DNA of 39,692 nt, taken from contig NZ_JAPFGY010000031.1 in NCBI RefSeq assembly GCF_026586795.1, forward strand, positions 1 to 39,692, given 5' to 3'. The notes beneath the pieces were generated by a model. That model saw only the letters and a list, made by a program, of their open reading frames with translations, did not search any database and had not been told where the DNA came from. Source of the DNA: Erythrobacter sp. WG (GTDB taxonomy: Bacteria > Pseudomonadota > Alphaproteobacteria > Sphingomonadales > Sphingomonadaceae). Made by a program: the position numbers and the translations under genes. This document shows positions 26,395 to 33,647 of this stretch, piece after piece. Each line of letters begins with the position of its first letter. Position 1 is the first letter of the stretch.

Positions 26395-27048
26395 CTACCA
26401 GCGCACCAGGCGCGGGACCAGCAGGCCGCCGATCCCCGCCATCACCACCACCGCGGCGCTGTGCCACAGGCCGATGTGGACGATGTCGTTCTCGGGGCAA
26501 TGGAGCGAGACCGCGAAGCTCCCGAAGGCGCCGGCCGCCACCCCGGCGACCAGCCCCGCCCGGCCCGGCGCCGTCGGCGCGCCGCGCCGCAGCCACCCGG
26601 TCAGCACCGCCAGCACCAGGAGCGAGGCCGCCGCACCGATCGCCAGGCACGCGGCGCCATGGGCCATCGCGTCACCCGCCATCGCCGCGTGGCCGCGCTC
26701 GGCGGCGACGATCAGCCCGGCGATCGGGAGCAGCGCCGCCATCCCCGCCGCCCAGCGCCACCCGCCGTGGTCGCTGCCGACCTGCGGGCGGCCCATGACG
26801 ATCACCGTCACGCTCGCGGCAAGGCCGAGCACCCCATAGAGCCCGGTCGCCACCAGATGCATCGGATCGGCGGAGTGCAGCACCCCGTCGGGCCGCGCGC
26901 CCAGCAGCGCCACGACCCCCGCCGCCGACACCCCCGCCGCCGCCAGCGCTGCGGCCAGACCGCTGCCGAAGCGCAGCGGCGTGACCGGCTGCAATTCGCC
27001 CACAAGCTCGGCGATGAGGGTGTCGGAAGGGGCCTTGTCCATGGTCAT
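26395..27048 (-). CDS. NrsF-type anti-sigma factor (DUF1109)
   Basis: This 217-residue inner-membrane protein has six hydrophobic segments and the conserved C-terminal motif SLHCPENDIVHIGLWH of the NrsF/DUF1109 family. Members hold a cognate ECF sigma factor inactive at the membrane and release it on stress, in several cases metals or oxidants. The Cys and His of this motif are candidate sensing residues. It overlaps the sigma gene by ATGA (27045-27048), which is the standard arrangement for such pairs. The ATG at 27042 is an alternative two codons in. Confidence 0.88.
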   Translation of the reverse strand: MTMDKAPSDTLIAELVGELQPVTPLRFGSGLAAALAAAGVSAAGVVALLGARPDGVLHSADPMHLVATGLYGVLGLAASVTVIVMGRPQVGSDHGGWRWAAGMAALLPIAGLIVAAERGHAAMAGDAMAHGAACLAIGAAASLLVLAVLTGWLRRGAPTAPGRAGLVAGVAAGAFGSFAVSLHCPENDIVHIGLWHSAAVVVMAGIGGLLVPRLVRW

Positions 27049-27569
27049 TCTTTCTCGATCAGGAGGGCGAGCTTCTTCAGCCCGCGATGGATGTTCACCT
27101 TGACAAGGCTTTCGCTTTGCCCCGTCTTTTCAGCGGCTTCGACAATGCTCAGCCCTTCGATCTTGACCAGCGCGATGGCCTGCTGCTGGCCTTCGGGAAG
27201 CAGGGCAAGCAGCCGCTCGAGGCTGATCCGCGCGGCGATCGCGGGCTCCGCGTCGCTGCCGATCAGCTCCTCGTGGAGCTCGCCCGCATCGTGGCGGTAG
27301 AGGCGGCGCAGGTGATCGACCCAGCGGTAGCGCGCGATCGCCGCCAGCCACGGCAGGAACGGCCGCGCCGGGTCCCACGAGGCGCGCTTGTTGTGAAGCG
27401 CGATGAGCGTTTCCTGCACCAGATCGTCGAGCTGCCCGGGCGCGATGCGGCGGCTGTAGTAGCCGCGCAGCCAGCGCTCGCAGGCCTCGAGCAGCGCGGC
27501 ATAGGCCTGCCGATCGCCGGCTTGCGAGAGCGCCATCAGCCGGGCGAGCGTCGCCTCGTCGGCTCTCAT
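27045..27569 (-). CDS. ECF RNA polymerase sigma factor
   Basis: This 174-residue protein has sigma region 2 (residues about 25-85: DDLVQETLIALHNKRASWDP and PFLPWLAAIARYRWVDHLRR) and region 4 (about 115-165: LLPEGQQQAIALVKIEGLSI, EAAEKTGQSESLVKVNIHRG). It belongs to the group of ECF factors partnered with NrsF. It is coupled to the anti-sigma gene and preceded by a promoter of ECF type (GTAACC-N16-CGAA), so it most likely activates its own transcription. No other gene in the window has an obvious copy of that promoter. The ATG at 27569 overlaps the stop of a 12-codon leader frame that carries the better ribosome-binding site. Confidence 0.92.
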   Translation of the reverse strand: MRADEATLARLMALSQAGDRQAYAALLEACERWLRGYYSRRIAPGQLDDLVQETLIALHNKRASWDPARPFLPWLAAIARYRWVDHLRRLYRHDAGELHEELIGSDAEPAIAARISLERLLALLPEGQQQAIALVKIEGLSIVEAAEKTGQSESLVKVNIHRGLKKLALLIEKE

Positions 27570-27604
27570 CCGCGCCGCACGGAGGTGCTGTCGTCATGCG
27601 TCAT
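27566..27604 (-). CDS. Possible 12-residue leader peptide ahead of the sigma gene
   Basis: A short frame encodes MTHDDSTSVRRG and stops at TGA overlapping the sigma ATG (ATGA). It has a strong GGGAGG ribosome-binding site five bases upstream, whereas the sigma start itself lacks one. Translational coupling from this leader to the sigma gene is inferred. There is no homology evidence at this size. Confidence 0.4.
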   Translation of the reverse strand: MTHDDSTSVRRG

Positions 27605-27644
27605 GTCCGCCTCCCTTTCGTGCCCGCGCCGCTGTTGGACAGAG

Positions 27645-27670
27645 TTCGGGACGGCCGGGCCGACGGTTAC
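27645..27670 (-). promoter_or_regulatory. Putative ECF sigma autoregulated promoter
   Basis: On the minus strand GTAACC is followed after exactly 16 bases by CGAA. A -35 element with the AAC core and a CG-containing -10 at this spacing are typical of ECF promoters. It lies about 75 bases upstream of the sigma start, so it probably drives the leader, the sigma factor and NrsF. Confidence 0.65.
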
Positions 27671-27724
27671 ATGGCGTAGGACATTTTTCCGCGTCTTTCG
27701 CGAAAGGACCGCGCGCCGAAACGC

Positions 27725-27764
27725 GCAGGCCCCGCGTCCGCCGTCAGGCGGGCGCGGGGCCTGC
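27725..27764 (-). terminator. Strong hairpin after the acyl-CoA dehydrogenase
   Basis: The perfect 12-base arms GCAGGCCCCGCG and CGCGGGGCCTGC enclose an inner CCGCC/GGCGG stem. The hairpin begins 19 bases past the stop of the acyl-CoA dehydrogenase at 27784 on the minus strand. Only a short GTTTCG follows, so this is a good stem with a weak U-tract. It separates the dehydrogenases from the sigma operon. Confidence 0.7.
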
Positions 27765-27783
27765 TTCCTCACCTGCGGGCGGG

Positions 27784-28914
27784 TCAGCTCAGCGCGACGT
27801 GGCGCTTCAGGTGGTGGTCGACATTGCCGAACTCGGAATCGAAGATCGTCAGCCGCTTGAAGTAATGCCCGATCGCATATTCGTCGGTCACGCCGTTGCC
27901 GCCGTGGATCTGCACCGCTTCCTGCCCGATCAGCCGCGCGGCCTGGCCGACGCCGACCTTGGCCGCGCTGACCGCCTTCTTGCGCTCCACCTCGTCGGAA
28001 CCGAGGCGAAGGGTCGCAAGATAGGTCAGCGAGACGGCCTGTTCATAGGCGGTGTACATATCGACCATGCGGTGCTGGAGCACCTGGAAGCTGCCGATCG
28101 GCACGCCGAACTGCTTGCGCTGGCGGGAGTATTCGACCGTCATCGCATGGGCCACCTTCATCGCCCCGCAGGCCTCGGCGCACAGCGCGGCGATGGCCTC
28201 GTCGGTGACGGTCTCGATCAGCGCCAGCCCCTCGCCCTCGGCCCCGATCAGCGCGTCGGCGCCCACGGCCACGTTCTCGAAATAGACTTCCGCCGCGCGG
28301 CGGCCGTCGACCGTCACATAGTCGCGGGTGGTGATGCCCGGCGTGTCCTTGGCGAGCACGAAGACCGAGACGCCCGAGCGATCCCGCCGCTCGCCGCCGG
28401 TGCGCGCGGTGACGACGAGGTGGCTCGCCCAGGGCGCGCCGATCACGACCGCCTTGTGGCCGTTCAGCACATAGCCCGCGCCGTCCTTCTTCGCGGTGGT
28501 CTCGAGATCGGCGTAGTCGTAGCGCCCCTTGGGCTCGGCGTAGGCGAAGGCGAACACCGCGCTGCCCGAGACAATCGCGCCGATATGCTCCTCCTTCTGC
28601 GCCGCCGTGCCGGCGTGCTTCAAGAAGCCGCCCGCGCAGACCACGGTGGGAAGGAAAGGCTCGATGACGAGGCCCTTGCCGAATTCCTCCATGATGACCA
28701 TCGCATCGACCGCGCCGCCGCCGAAGCCGCCGTCGGCCTCGCTGAAGGGCATCCCGAGAATGCCGAGCTCGGCAAGCTGCGCCCACACTTCCGGCCGCCA
28801 GCCTTCGGCGCTCGCAATCGCCTTGCGGCGCTCCTCGAAACCGTATTGCTCGCGCACCAGCCGCGACAGCCCGTCACGCACCATGCCCTGTTCTTCGGTG
28901 AAGTTGAAATCCAC
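27784..28914 (-). CDS. Acyl-CoA dehydrogenase, subunit-like A
   Basis: This 376-residue flavoprotein-type dehydrogenase has N-terminal helices (MDFNFTEEQGMVRDGLSRLV), the FAD/substrate loop FAFAYAEP, KAVVIGAPWASHLVVTAR, a flavin-contacting RQRKQFGVPIGSFQVLQHRM and a C-terminal IHGGNGVTDEYAIGHYFKRL. The start is GTG at 28914. Its partner at 29035 runs in the same direction about 120 bases upstream, separated by a repeat. Adjacent unlike dehydrogenases of this kind often form alpha2-beta2 complexes acting on CoA esters of steroid side chains or other bulky acids, so a heteromer is inferred. The substrate is unknown. Confidence 0.88.
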   Translation of the reverse strand: MDFNFTEEQGMVRDGLSRLVREQYGFEERRKAIASAEGWRPEVWAQLAELGILGMPFSEADGGFGGGAVDAMVIMEEFGKGLVIEPFLPTVVCAGGFLKHAGTAAQKEEHIGAIVSGSAVFAFAYAEPKGRYDYADLETTAKKDGAGYVLNGHKAVVIGAPWASHLVVTARTGGERRDRSGVSVFVLAKDTPGITTRDYVTVDGRRAAEVYFENVAVGADALIGAEGEGLALIETVTDEAIAALCAEACGAMKVAHAMTVEYSRQRKQFGVPIGSFQVLQHRMVDMYTAYEQAVSLTYLATLRLGSDEVERKKAVSAAKVGVGQAARLIGQEAVQIHGGNGVTDEYAIGHYFKRLTIFDSEFGNVDHHLKRHVALS

Positions 28915-28933
28915 GAATTCTCTCCCGCAAAAA

Positions 28934-29027
28934 AGCCCTTCCCCGTGGGGGAAGGGTTGGGATGGGGGGCCTGCGCTATCGACGGCAGAGCCCCCACCCC
29001 CGGCCCCTCCCCATGGGGAGGGGAGAA
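28934..29027. repeat. GC-rich inverted repeat between the two dehydrogenases
   Basis: The left block CCCTTCCCCGTGGGGGAAGGG and the right block CCCCTCCCCATGGGGAGGGG flank GGGATGGGGGGCC, GCTATCGA and CCCCCACCCC. The order of pieces matches the element at 14083-14182. It could form a stable intercistronic hairpin and so modulate the ratio of the two dehydrogenase subunits. Confidence 0.75.
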
Positions 29028-29034
29028 AAAGGCC

Positions 29035-30228
29035 TTAAAGCCCCAGGATCATCTTGGTGATGATGTTGCGCTGGATCTCGTTCGACCCGCCGTAGATCGA
29101 GGTCTTGCGCATGTTGAAATAAGTCGCCGCGGCATATTGGGCGTAGTCGGGCCCGACCGGGTGCTCGTTCGAATTGTCGTTGGCGACCCCGCCGTGATAG
29201 GGCGCCGAATAGGTGCCGACCGCTTCCAGCGTCAGCTCGGTGAGGCGTTGCTGGATTTCGGTGCCCTTGATCTTGAGGATCGAGCTTTCCGGCCCCGGCC
29301 CCTTGCCCGCCTGCTCGCCCGCCAGCGTGCGCAGCTCGGTGATCTCGAGCGCGGCGAGATCGATCTCGAGCTGGCTCACCTTCCTGGCGAAGTCGAAATC
29401 CTCGATGAGCGGCTTGCCGTCGAGCGATTCATGCGCGGCGATCTCGCGCAGCTTCTCGACGCCGCGCTTCGAACGGGCCACGCCCGCAATGCCCGAGCGC
29501 TCGTGGGCGAGCAGGAACTTGGCATAGGTCCAGCCCTTGTTCTCCTGGCCCACGAGGTTCTCGACCGGCACGCGCACGTCGGTGAGCCAGGTCTCGTTGA
29601 CCTCGTAGCCGCCGTCCAAGAGCTTGATCGGCTTCACTTCGACGCCCGGGGTCTTCATGTCGACGAGGATGAAGCTGATCCCCTCCTGCGCCTTGGCCGA
29701 AGGGTCGGTGCGGCACAGGAAGAAGCCCCAGTCGGCGTGCTGGGCCAGCGTCGTCCAGGTCTTCTGGCCGTTGATGACGTAATGATCACCGTCGCGCACC
29801 GCCGTGGTCTTGAGGCTCGCAAGGTCCGACCCCGCGCCCGGCTCCGAATAGCCCTGGCACCACCACACGTCGCCCGAGACGATGCCGGGCAGGTGCTTCG
29901 CCTTCTGCTCGGCATTGCCGAAGGTGTAGATGACGGGGCCGACCATCGAGACGCCGAAGGGCAGCGGCATGATCGCGTTGACGCGGGCGTTCTCTTCCGA
30001 CCAGATGTAGCGCTGGGTCGGGGTCCAGCCGGTGCCGCCGTATTCGACCGGCCAGGCGGGGACCGACCAGCCCTTCTTGCCCAGGATCTTGTGCCAGGCG
30101 AGGAAGTCCTCGCGCTCCATGTCCTCGCGCATCCCGAAATCGGCGAGGTGCTTGGGATAGTTCTCGGCGATGAAGGCGCGGACCTCGTCGCGGAAGGCCT
30201 GCTCTTCGGGGGTGAACTCGAGGTTCAT
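29035..30228 (-). CDS. Acyl-CoA dehydrogenase, subunit-like B
   Basis: This 397-residue dehydrogenase begins MNLEFTPEEQAFRDEVRAFI and has WCQGYSEPGAGSDLASLKT (flavin and substrate loop), KTWTTLAQHADWGFFLCRT, the substrate-side LLAHERSGIAGVARSK and a C-terminal IYGGSNEIQRNIITKMI. In the C-terminal motif the catalytic glutamate of medium-chain enzymes (IYEG) is Gly; the Glu in HERSG could be the base, as in enzymes with a shifted catalytic position. The true start is the ATG at 30228. It is the upstream gene of the pair. Confidence 0.9.
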   Translation of the reverse strand: MNLEFTPEEQAFRDEVRAFIAENYPKHLADFGMREDMEREDFLAWHKILGKKGWSVPAWPVEYGGTGWTPTQRYIWSEENARVNAIMPLPFGVSMVGPVIYTFGNAEQKAKHLPGIVSGDVWWCQGYSEPGAGSDLASLKTTAVRDGDHYVINGQKTWTTLAQHADWGFFLCRTDPSAKAQEGISFILVDMKTPGVEVKPIKLLDGGYEVNETWLTDVRVPVENLVGQENKGWTYAKFLLAHERSGIAGVARSKRGVEKLREIAAHESLDGKPLIEDFDFARKVSQLEIDLAALEITELRTLAGEQAGKGPGPESSILKIKGTEIQQRLTELTLEAVGTYSAPYHGGVANDNSNEHPVGPDYAQYAAATYFNMRKTSIYGGSNEIQRNIITKMILGL

Positions 30229-30343
30229 CGGCGTGTCTCCTCTCAATCGGTTTCGATTTTGCGATACGTCTTGTCACCGGTGGCGGACGCGGAAAAGAGG
30301 AAATTGCGGGCCGTTTCCCGAGGGCGGGGGAGCCGTAGGGGAA

Positions 30344-30359
30344 TGTTTCACGTGAAACA
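30344..30359. other. parS: parS site (ParB binding), intergenic
   Basis: This is a second perfect TGTTTCACGTGAAACA, 14 kb from the first. It sits in the 30229-30592 intergenic region, which holds no credible gene but contains this site, a G-rich tract and a repeat. Two perfect sites in under 15 kb strongly suggest an origin-proximal location. Confidence 0.92.
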
Positions 30360-30367
30360 CGTTCTGC

Positions 30368-30407
30368 GGGGTGCCTAAGGGGGGTCTGGAGGGGGGGCTG
30401 GAGGGGG
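30368..30407 (+). other. Potential G-quadruplex tract
   Basis: Four guanine runs (4, 6, 7 and 5 long) are separated by TGCCTAA, TCTGGA and CTGGA, satisfying the usual four-run, loop-of-seven-or-less rule on the plus strand. The surrounding DNA has tandem GGTCTGGAG-like pieces. The tract begins nine bases after the parS site. Confidence 0.55.
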
Positions 30408-30492
30408 TCTGGACCGGTCTGGAGCCGCGCAGAGTCGCACAAAGGGGGCGTCTGGCGCGACCTACACTTCGAGGGGCGATGTGTGTTGGAAT

Positions 30493-30586
30493 GCCCCCGC
30501 CCCGGACGTGATCCGGGGCCCAGCTCATTCCTGCCGCTCACAGCACAGAAAGGATAGCTGGGTCCCGGGTCACGCCCGGGACGGGG
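30493..30586. repeat. Inverted repeat downstream of the monooxygenase
   Basis: The arms CCCCGGACGTGATCCGGGG with CCCAGCT, and AGCTGGG with CCCGGGTCACGCCCGGGACG, form a roughly 94-base imperfect palindrome ending six bases before the monooxygenase stop. It is a different family from the CCCCTCCCC elements. It probably ends transcription of the sulfoquinovose operon. Confidence 0.7.
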
Positions 30587-30592
30587 ATCGCG

Positions 30593-31678
30593 TTACATCT
30601 CGAGCGGCGCGTGCTGGATATGCGGCAGCACATGGCGGGCGAAGAGGTCCGCTTCCTGCATATGCGGATAGCCCGAGAGGATGAAGGCCTCGATCCCCTC
30701 GGCCTGATAGGCCCTGAGCTTGGCGAGCACCTGATCGGGCGTGCCGACAATCGCCGCCCCGCAGCCCGAGCGCGCGCGGCCGATGCCGGTCCACAGGTTC
30801 TCCTCGACGAAGCCGTCCCCGTCCGCCGCGCCGCGCAGTTCCTGCTGGCGCTGGACGCCGTAGTTCTTGGCATCGAGGCTCTTCTCGCGAATCGCCCGGC
30901 CCGCCTCGTCGTCGAGCTTGGAGAGCAGGCGGTCGGCATAGTGGCGCGCCTCGTCCTCGGTCTCGCGGACGATCACGTGGACGCGGTAGCCGAACTTGAG
31001 GGTGCGCCCGTGGTTGGCGGCGCGGGCCTTCAGGTCGGCGATGGTCTCGCGCACCTTGGCAAGCGTGTCGGGCCACATCAGGTAGACATCCGCCGCCTCG
31101 GCCGCACATTCGCGCGCCTCGTGGCTGAGGCCGCCGAAATAGAACGGCGGGCACTTGCCGCTGAGCGTCGTGATCCGCGGCGGATCGAGCTTCAGCTTGT
31201 AGAACTCGCCGTCGAAGTCGAGGTGCTCGCCGTTCAGGAGCGTCTTGACGATCTTCATGATCTCGGTGCCGCGGCGATAGCGCGGGCCGCTCTCGATCTT
31301 TTCGCCCGGCATGTCCGACGAGATGATGTTGACGTTGAGCCGCCCCCCGGTGCCGCTCGCGTTCGGGCCGAGGATGCGGTCCAAGGTCGCGATCCGGCGC
31401 GCCAGCTGCGGCGGCCAGTCCTCGCCCATGCGGGTCGCCCAGAGCAGCTTGATGCGTTTGACCTGCGTGGCGACGGCGGCGGCGAAGATCGTGGTGTCGA
31501 CCCCCAGCTGGTAGCCCGAAGGCAGCAGGATATTGTCGAACCCGCCCTCCTCGGCGCGCAGCACGATGTTGCGGCAATGCTCCCAGCTCGAGGCGAGATA
31601 GGGATCGGGTACCCCGAGGAACTCGTAATCATCGTCGCACAGCGCGGAGAACCACGCGATTTCGCATTGCTGGGTCAT
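30593..31678 (-). CDS. SsuD-family flavin monooxygenase, predicted sulfoquinovose monooxygenase (SmoC-like)
   Basis: This 361-residue protein is a luciferase-fold, FMNH2-dependent monooxygenase of the alkanesulfonate (SsuD) group. Sulfonate-site positions known from SsuD appear kept: Arg232 and His234 in GYRVHVIVRETEDEA, Arg303 in RARSGCGAAIVG and Tyr337 in SGYPHMQEA. The active-site Cys of SsuD (Cys54) has no equivalent. In the SQ pathway SmoC oxidises sulfoquinovose, releasing sulfite and 6-oxo-glucose. It is last in an operon with a sulfoquinovosidase, LacI regulator and aldo/keto reductase, which makes SmoC function more likely than general alkanesulfonate use. The ATG at 31678 is chosen; the frame is open upstream. 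A flavin reductase must come from elsewhere. Confidence 0.78.
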   Translation of the reverse strand: MTQQCEIAWFSALCDDDYEFLGVPDPYLASSWEHCRNIVLRAEEGGFDNILLPSGYQLGVDTTIFAAAVATQVKRIKLLWATRMGEDWPPQLARRIATLDRILGPNASGTGGRLNVNIISSDMPGEKIESGPRYRRGTEIMKIVKTLLNGEHLDFDGEFYKLKLDPPRITTLSGKCPPFYFGGLSHEARECAAEAADVYLMWPDTLAKVRETIADLKARAANHGRTLKFGYRVHVIVRETEDEARHYADRLLSKLDDEAGRAIREKSLDAKNYGVQRQQELRGAADGDGFVEENLWTGIGRARSGCGAAIVGTPDQVLAKLRAYQAEGIEAFILSGYPHMQEADLFARHVLPHIQHAPLEM

Positions 31679-31725
31679 TGTTTTCGTTCCTCGTCCAAAC
31701 CTTCTCTGTGCCCCCCGAACCTCTC

Positions 31726-32640
31726 TCAGGGCAGCGGAACCCCCCGCGCCGCGACCAGCACCGCGTACCAATCCTGCCGGGTCCAGCGCACCTTGAGCGC
31801 CTGCGCCCCTTCCGCGATCCGCGCGGCATTCTGCGACCCGATGATCGGGATGATCCCCGCCGGATGCGCCATCAGCCAGCTGTAGGCCGCCACCGTGCGC
31901 GAGACACCCTGCGCCTCAGCCACCGCATCGAGCGCCGCCGCCACCGCCTTGTCGCGCGGCGTCTCCGGCGCGGCGAGCCTGCCGCCGCCGAGCGGCGACC
32001 ACGCCAGCGGGGTGAGGCCCAGCATCATCGCCTGATCCAATTCGCCGTTCTCGAAGCAGTCGATCCTCAGAGGGCTGATCTCGGGCTGGGTCGAAACCAG
32101 CTTTTGCCCGAGGAAGTGCTGGAGCGCCGCGATCTGGCTTTGCGTGAAGTTCGAGACGCCAAGCGTCCGCACCTTGCCGCTCGCCACCGCATCGTCGAGC
32201 GCGCGGGCCACCTCCTGCGGGTGGGCGAGGATGTCGGGGCGGTGGATCTGCCACAGGTCGACGTGATCGACCTTCAGCCGCGCGAGCGAGGCGTCGATCG
32301 CCTTCCTAAGGTAGTCCGGGCTCTGGTCGTAGGGGAGCGGCGGCATGATCCCGCCCTTGGTGGCGAGCACCATCTTGTCCCTGAGGCCCGGCTCGGCCGC
32401 GAGCACCTCGCCGAGCAGCGCCTCGGCATCGCCGAAGCCGCCCGCACCGTCGAAGCCATAAATGTCGGCGGTGTCGAGGAAGGTGATCCCGGCATCCAGC
32501 GCCGCGTGGACCAGCCGCGCGGCCTCTGCGGCGGTGCGCCCGTTCTCGGTCAGGCGCCACATCCCCCAGGCGATGGGGCTTACCTCGATGTCGCTGGCGC
32601 CGAGGCGGCGGGTGGCAGGCGGCAGGGGCAGTTCACTCAT
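31726..32640 (-). CDS. Aldo/keto reductase, predicted 6-oxo-glucose reductase (SmoB-like)
   Basis: This 304-residue TIM-barrel NADPH-dependent reductase has the complete AKR tetrad: Asp56 and Tyr61 in LDTADIYG, Lys95 in LATKGG and His133 in LWQIHRPD. GVSNFTQSQI and the C-terminal IIPIIGSQNAARI complete the family pattern. Its start overlaps the LacI stop (ATGA at 32640-32637), and the monooxygenase follows 47 bases later. In the oxidative SQ pathway SmoB reduces the 6-oxo-glucose made by the monooxygenase to glucose; that role is inferred from context, since the AKR family itself is broad. Confidence 0.75.
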   Translation of the reverse strand: MSELPLPPATRRLGASDIEVSPIAWGMWRLTENGRTAAEAARLVHAALDAGITFLDTADIYGFDGAGGFGDAEALLGEVLAAEPGLRDKMVLATKGGIMPPLPYDQSPDYLRKAIDASLARLKVDHVDLWQIHRPDILAHPQEVARALDDAVASGKVRTLGVSNFTQSQIAALQHFLGQKLVSTQPEISPLRIDCFENGELDQAMMLGLTPLAWSPLGGGRLAAPETPRDKAVAAALDAVAEAQGVSRTVAAYSWLMAHPAGIIPIIGSQNAARIAEGAQALKVRWTRQDWYAVLVAARGVPLP

Positions 32641-33647
32641 GGGGCTTTCCTCTTTGGGGGCGCGACCGAAGCGCGCTCGACAAGTTCGTGGGGCAGGCGC
32701 TTGTGGGTGATGTCCCCGCCCGCGATCAGGATTTGCGTCGCCGTGCGCGCGAGGTCGGCCATCGGCTGGCGAATGGTGGTGAGCGGCGGCCAGACGGTGC
32801 GCGCCAGCGTGGTGTCGTCGAAGCCGGCCACGGAAAGCTCGGCGGGGACATTGATCCCCCGGTCGTGCGCCACGGCGAGCACGCCTGCGGCCATGTCGTC
32901 GTTCGAGGCGAAGATCGCGGTGGGGCGGGCAGGCTGGTCGAGCAGCGCCTTCGCGCCCCTCACCCCGGAATCGAAATCGAACTCGCCATCGACGACCAGC
33001 CCCGGCTCGAACGGAATGCCGACCCGGTCCAATGCCCGGCGGTAGCCGAACAGGCGGTCGTCGGACGCCATGTGGTTCGCATGGCCCTTGATGAAGCCGA
33101 TCCGGCGGTGCCCGGCGTTGATGAGGTGCGTGGTCATGTCGTCGGCGGCCTGCGCGTCGTCCATGAACACGCTCGAGGTGAGCGCGTGGTTGGTCCCCGG
33201 CGAGATCCGCACGAAGGGCACGTCCATCGTCTCCAATGCGCGCAGCACCGGGTCGCAGTCGGTCACCGGCGAGGAGAGGATGATGCCATCGACGTGCGTC
33301 TCGCTGACCAGCCCGCGCACCTGTTCGCCGACGCGCGGGTCGGCGACGTCGACGGGCTGCGCCAAGAGGCGGATGCCGCTTGCCTGGCACACCTCCCAGC
33401 AGCCGGTCTGGATCTGGAACATGTAGAAGGGGCTGTGATTGTCGTAGATCAGCGCCACCTGCCCCGACTTCGCGCCCGAGAGGATGCGCGCGGCCACCGA
33501 AGGCCGGTAATCGAGCTCGGCCATTGCCTGTTCGACCTTCTCACGCAGCGCCGCGCTGACATAGGGGTGGCCGTTCAATACGCGGCTGACGGTCTTGACC
33601 GCCACGCCCGCGCGGGCGGCGACATCCTTGATGTTGGCGCGGCTCAT
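32637..33647 (-). CDS. LacI family regulator of the predicted sulfoquinovose locus
   Basis: This 336-residue protein has a canonical LacI head (NIKDVAARAGVAVKTVSRVL, residues 4-23), the hinge at about 55-62 and a ligand domain with ALIYDNHSPFYMFQIQTG and VAGFDDTTLARTVWPPLTTI. It is sandwiched in the operon by ATGA overlaps with the GH31 gene upstream and the reductase downstream, so it is co-transcribed with what it likely controls. The inducer is inferred to be sulfoquinovose or its glyceride. The frame is open upstream, but the ATG at 33647 fits the family N-terminus. Confidence 0.92.
   Translation of the reverse strand: MSRANIKDVAARAGVAVKTVSRVLNGHPYVSAALREKVEQAMAELDYRPSVAARILSGAKSGQVALIYDNHSPFYMFQIQTGCWEVCQASGIRLLAQPVDVADPRVGEQVRGLVSETHVDGIILSSPVTDCDPVLRALETMDVPFVRISPGTNHALTSSVFMDDAQAADDMTTHLINAGHRRIGFIKGHANHMASDDRLFGYRRALDRVGIPFEPGLVVDGEFDFDSGVRGAKALLDQPARPTAIFASNDDMAAGVLAVAHDRGINVPAELSVAGFDDTTLARTVWPPLTTIRQPMADLARTATQILIAGGDITHKRLPHELVERASVAPPKRKAP

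Noticed and set aside
27799..30378. An 859-codon plus-strand frame spanning both acyl-CoA dehydrogenases
   Set aside because: It crosses two well-supported minus-strand genes and a repeat, and has no recognisable domain.
30593..31678. Simple alkanesulfonate sulfur-scavenging (ssu) system
   Set aside because: No ssuABC transporter or ssuE reductase adjoins it, and it is in an operon with a sulfoquinovosidase and an aldo/keto reductase. The general SsuD role remains possible but is less likely.
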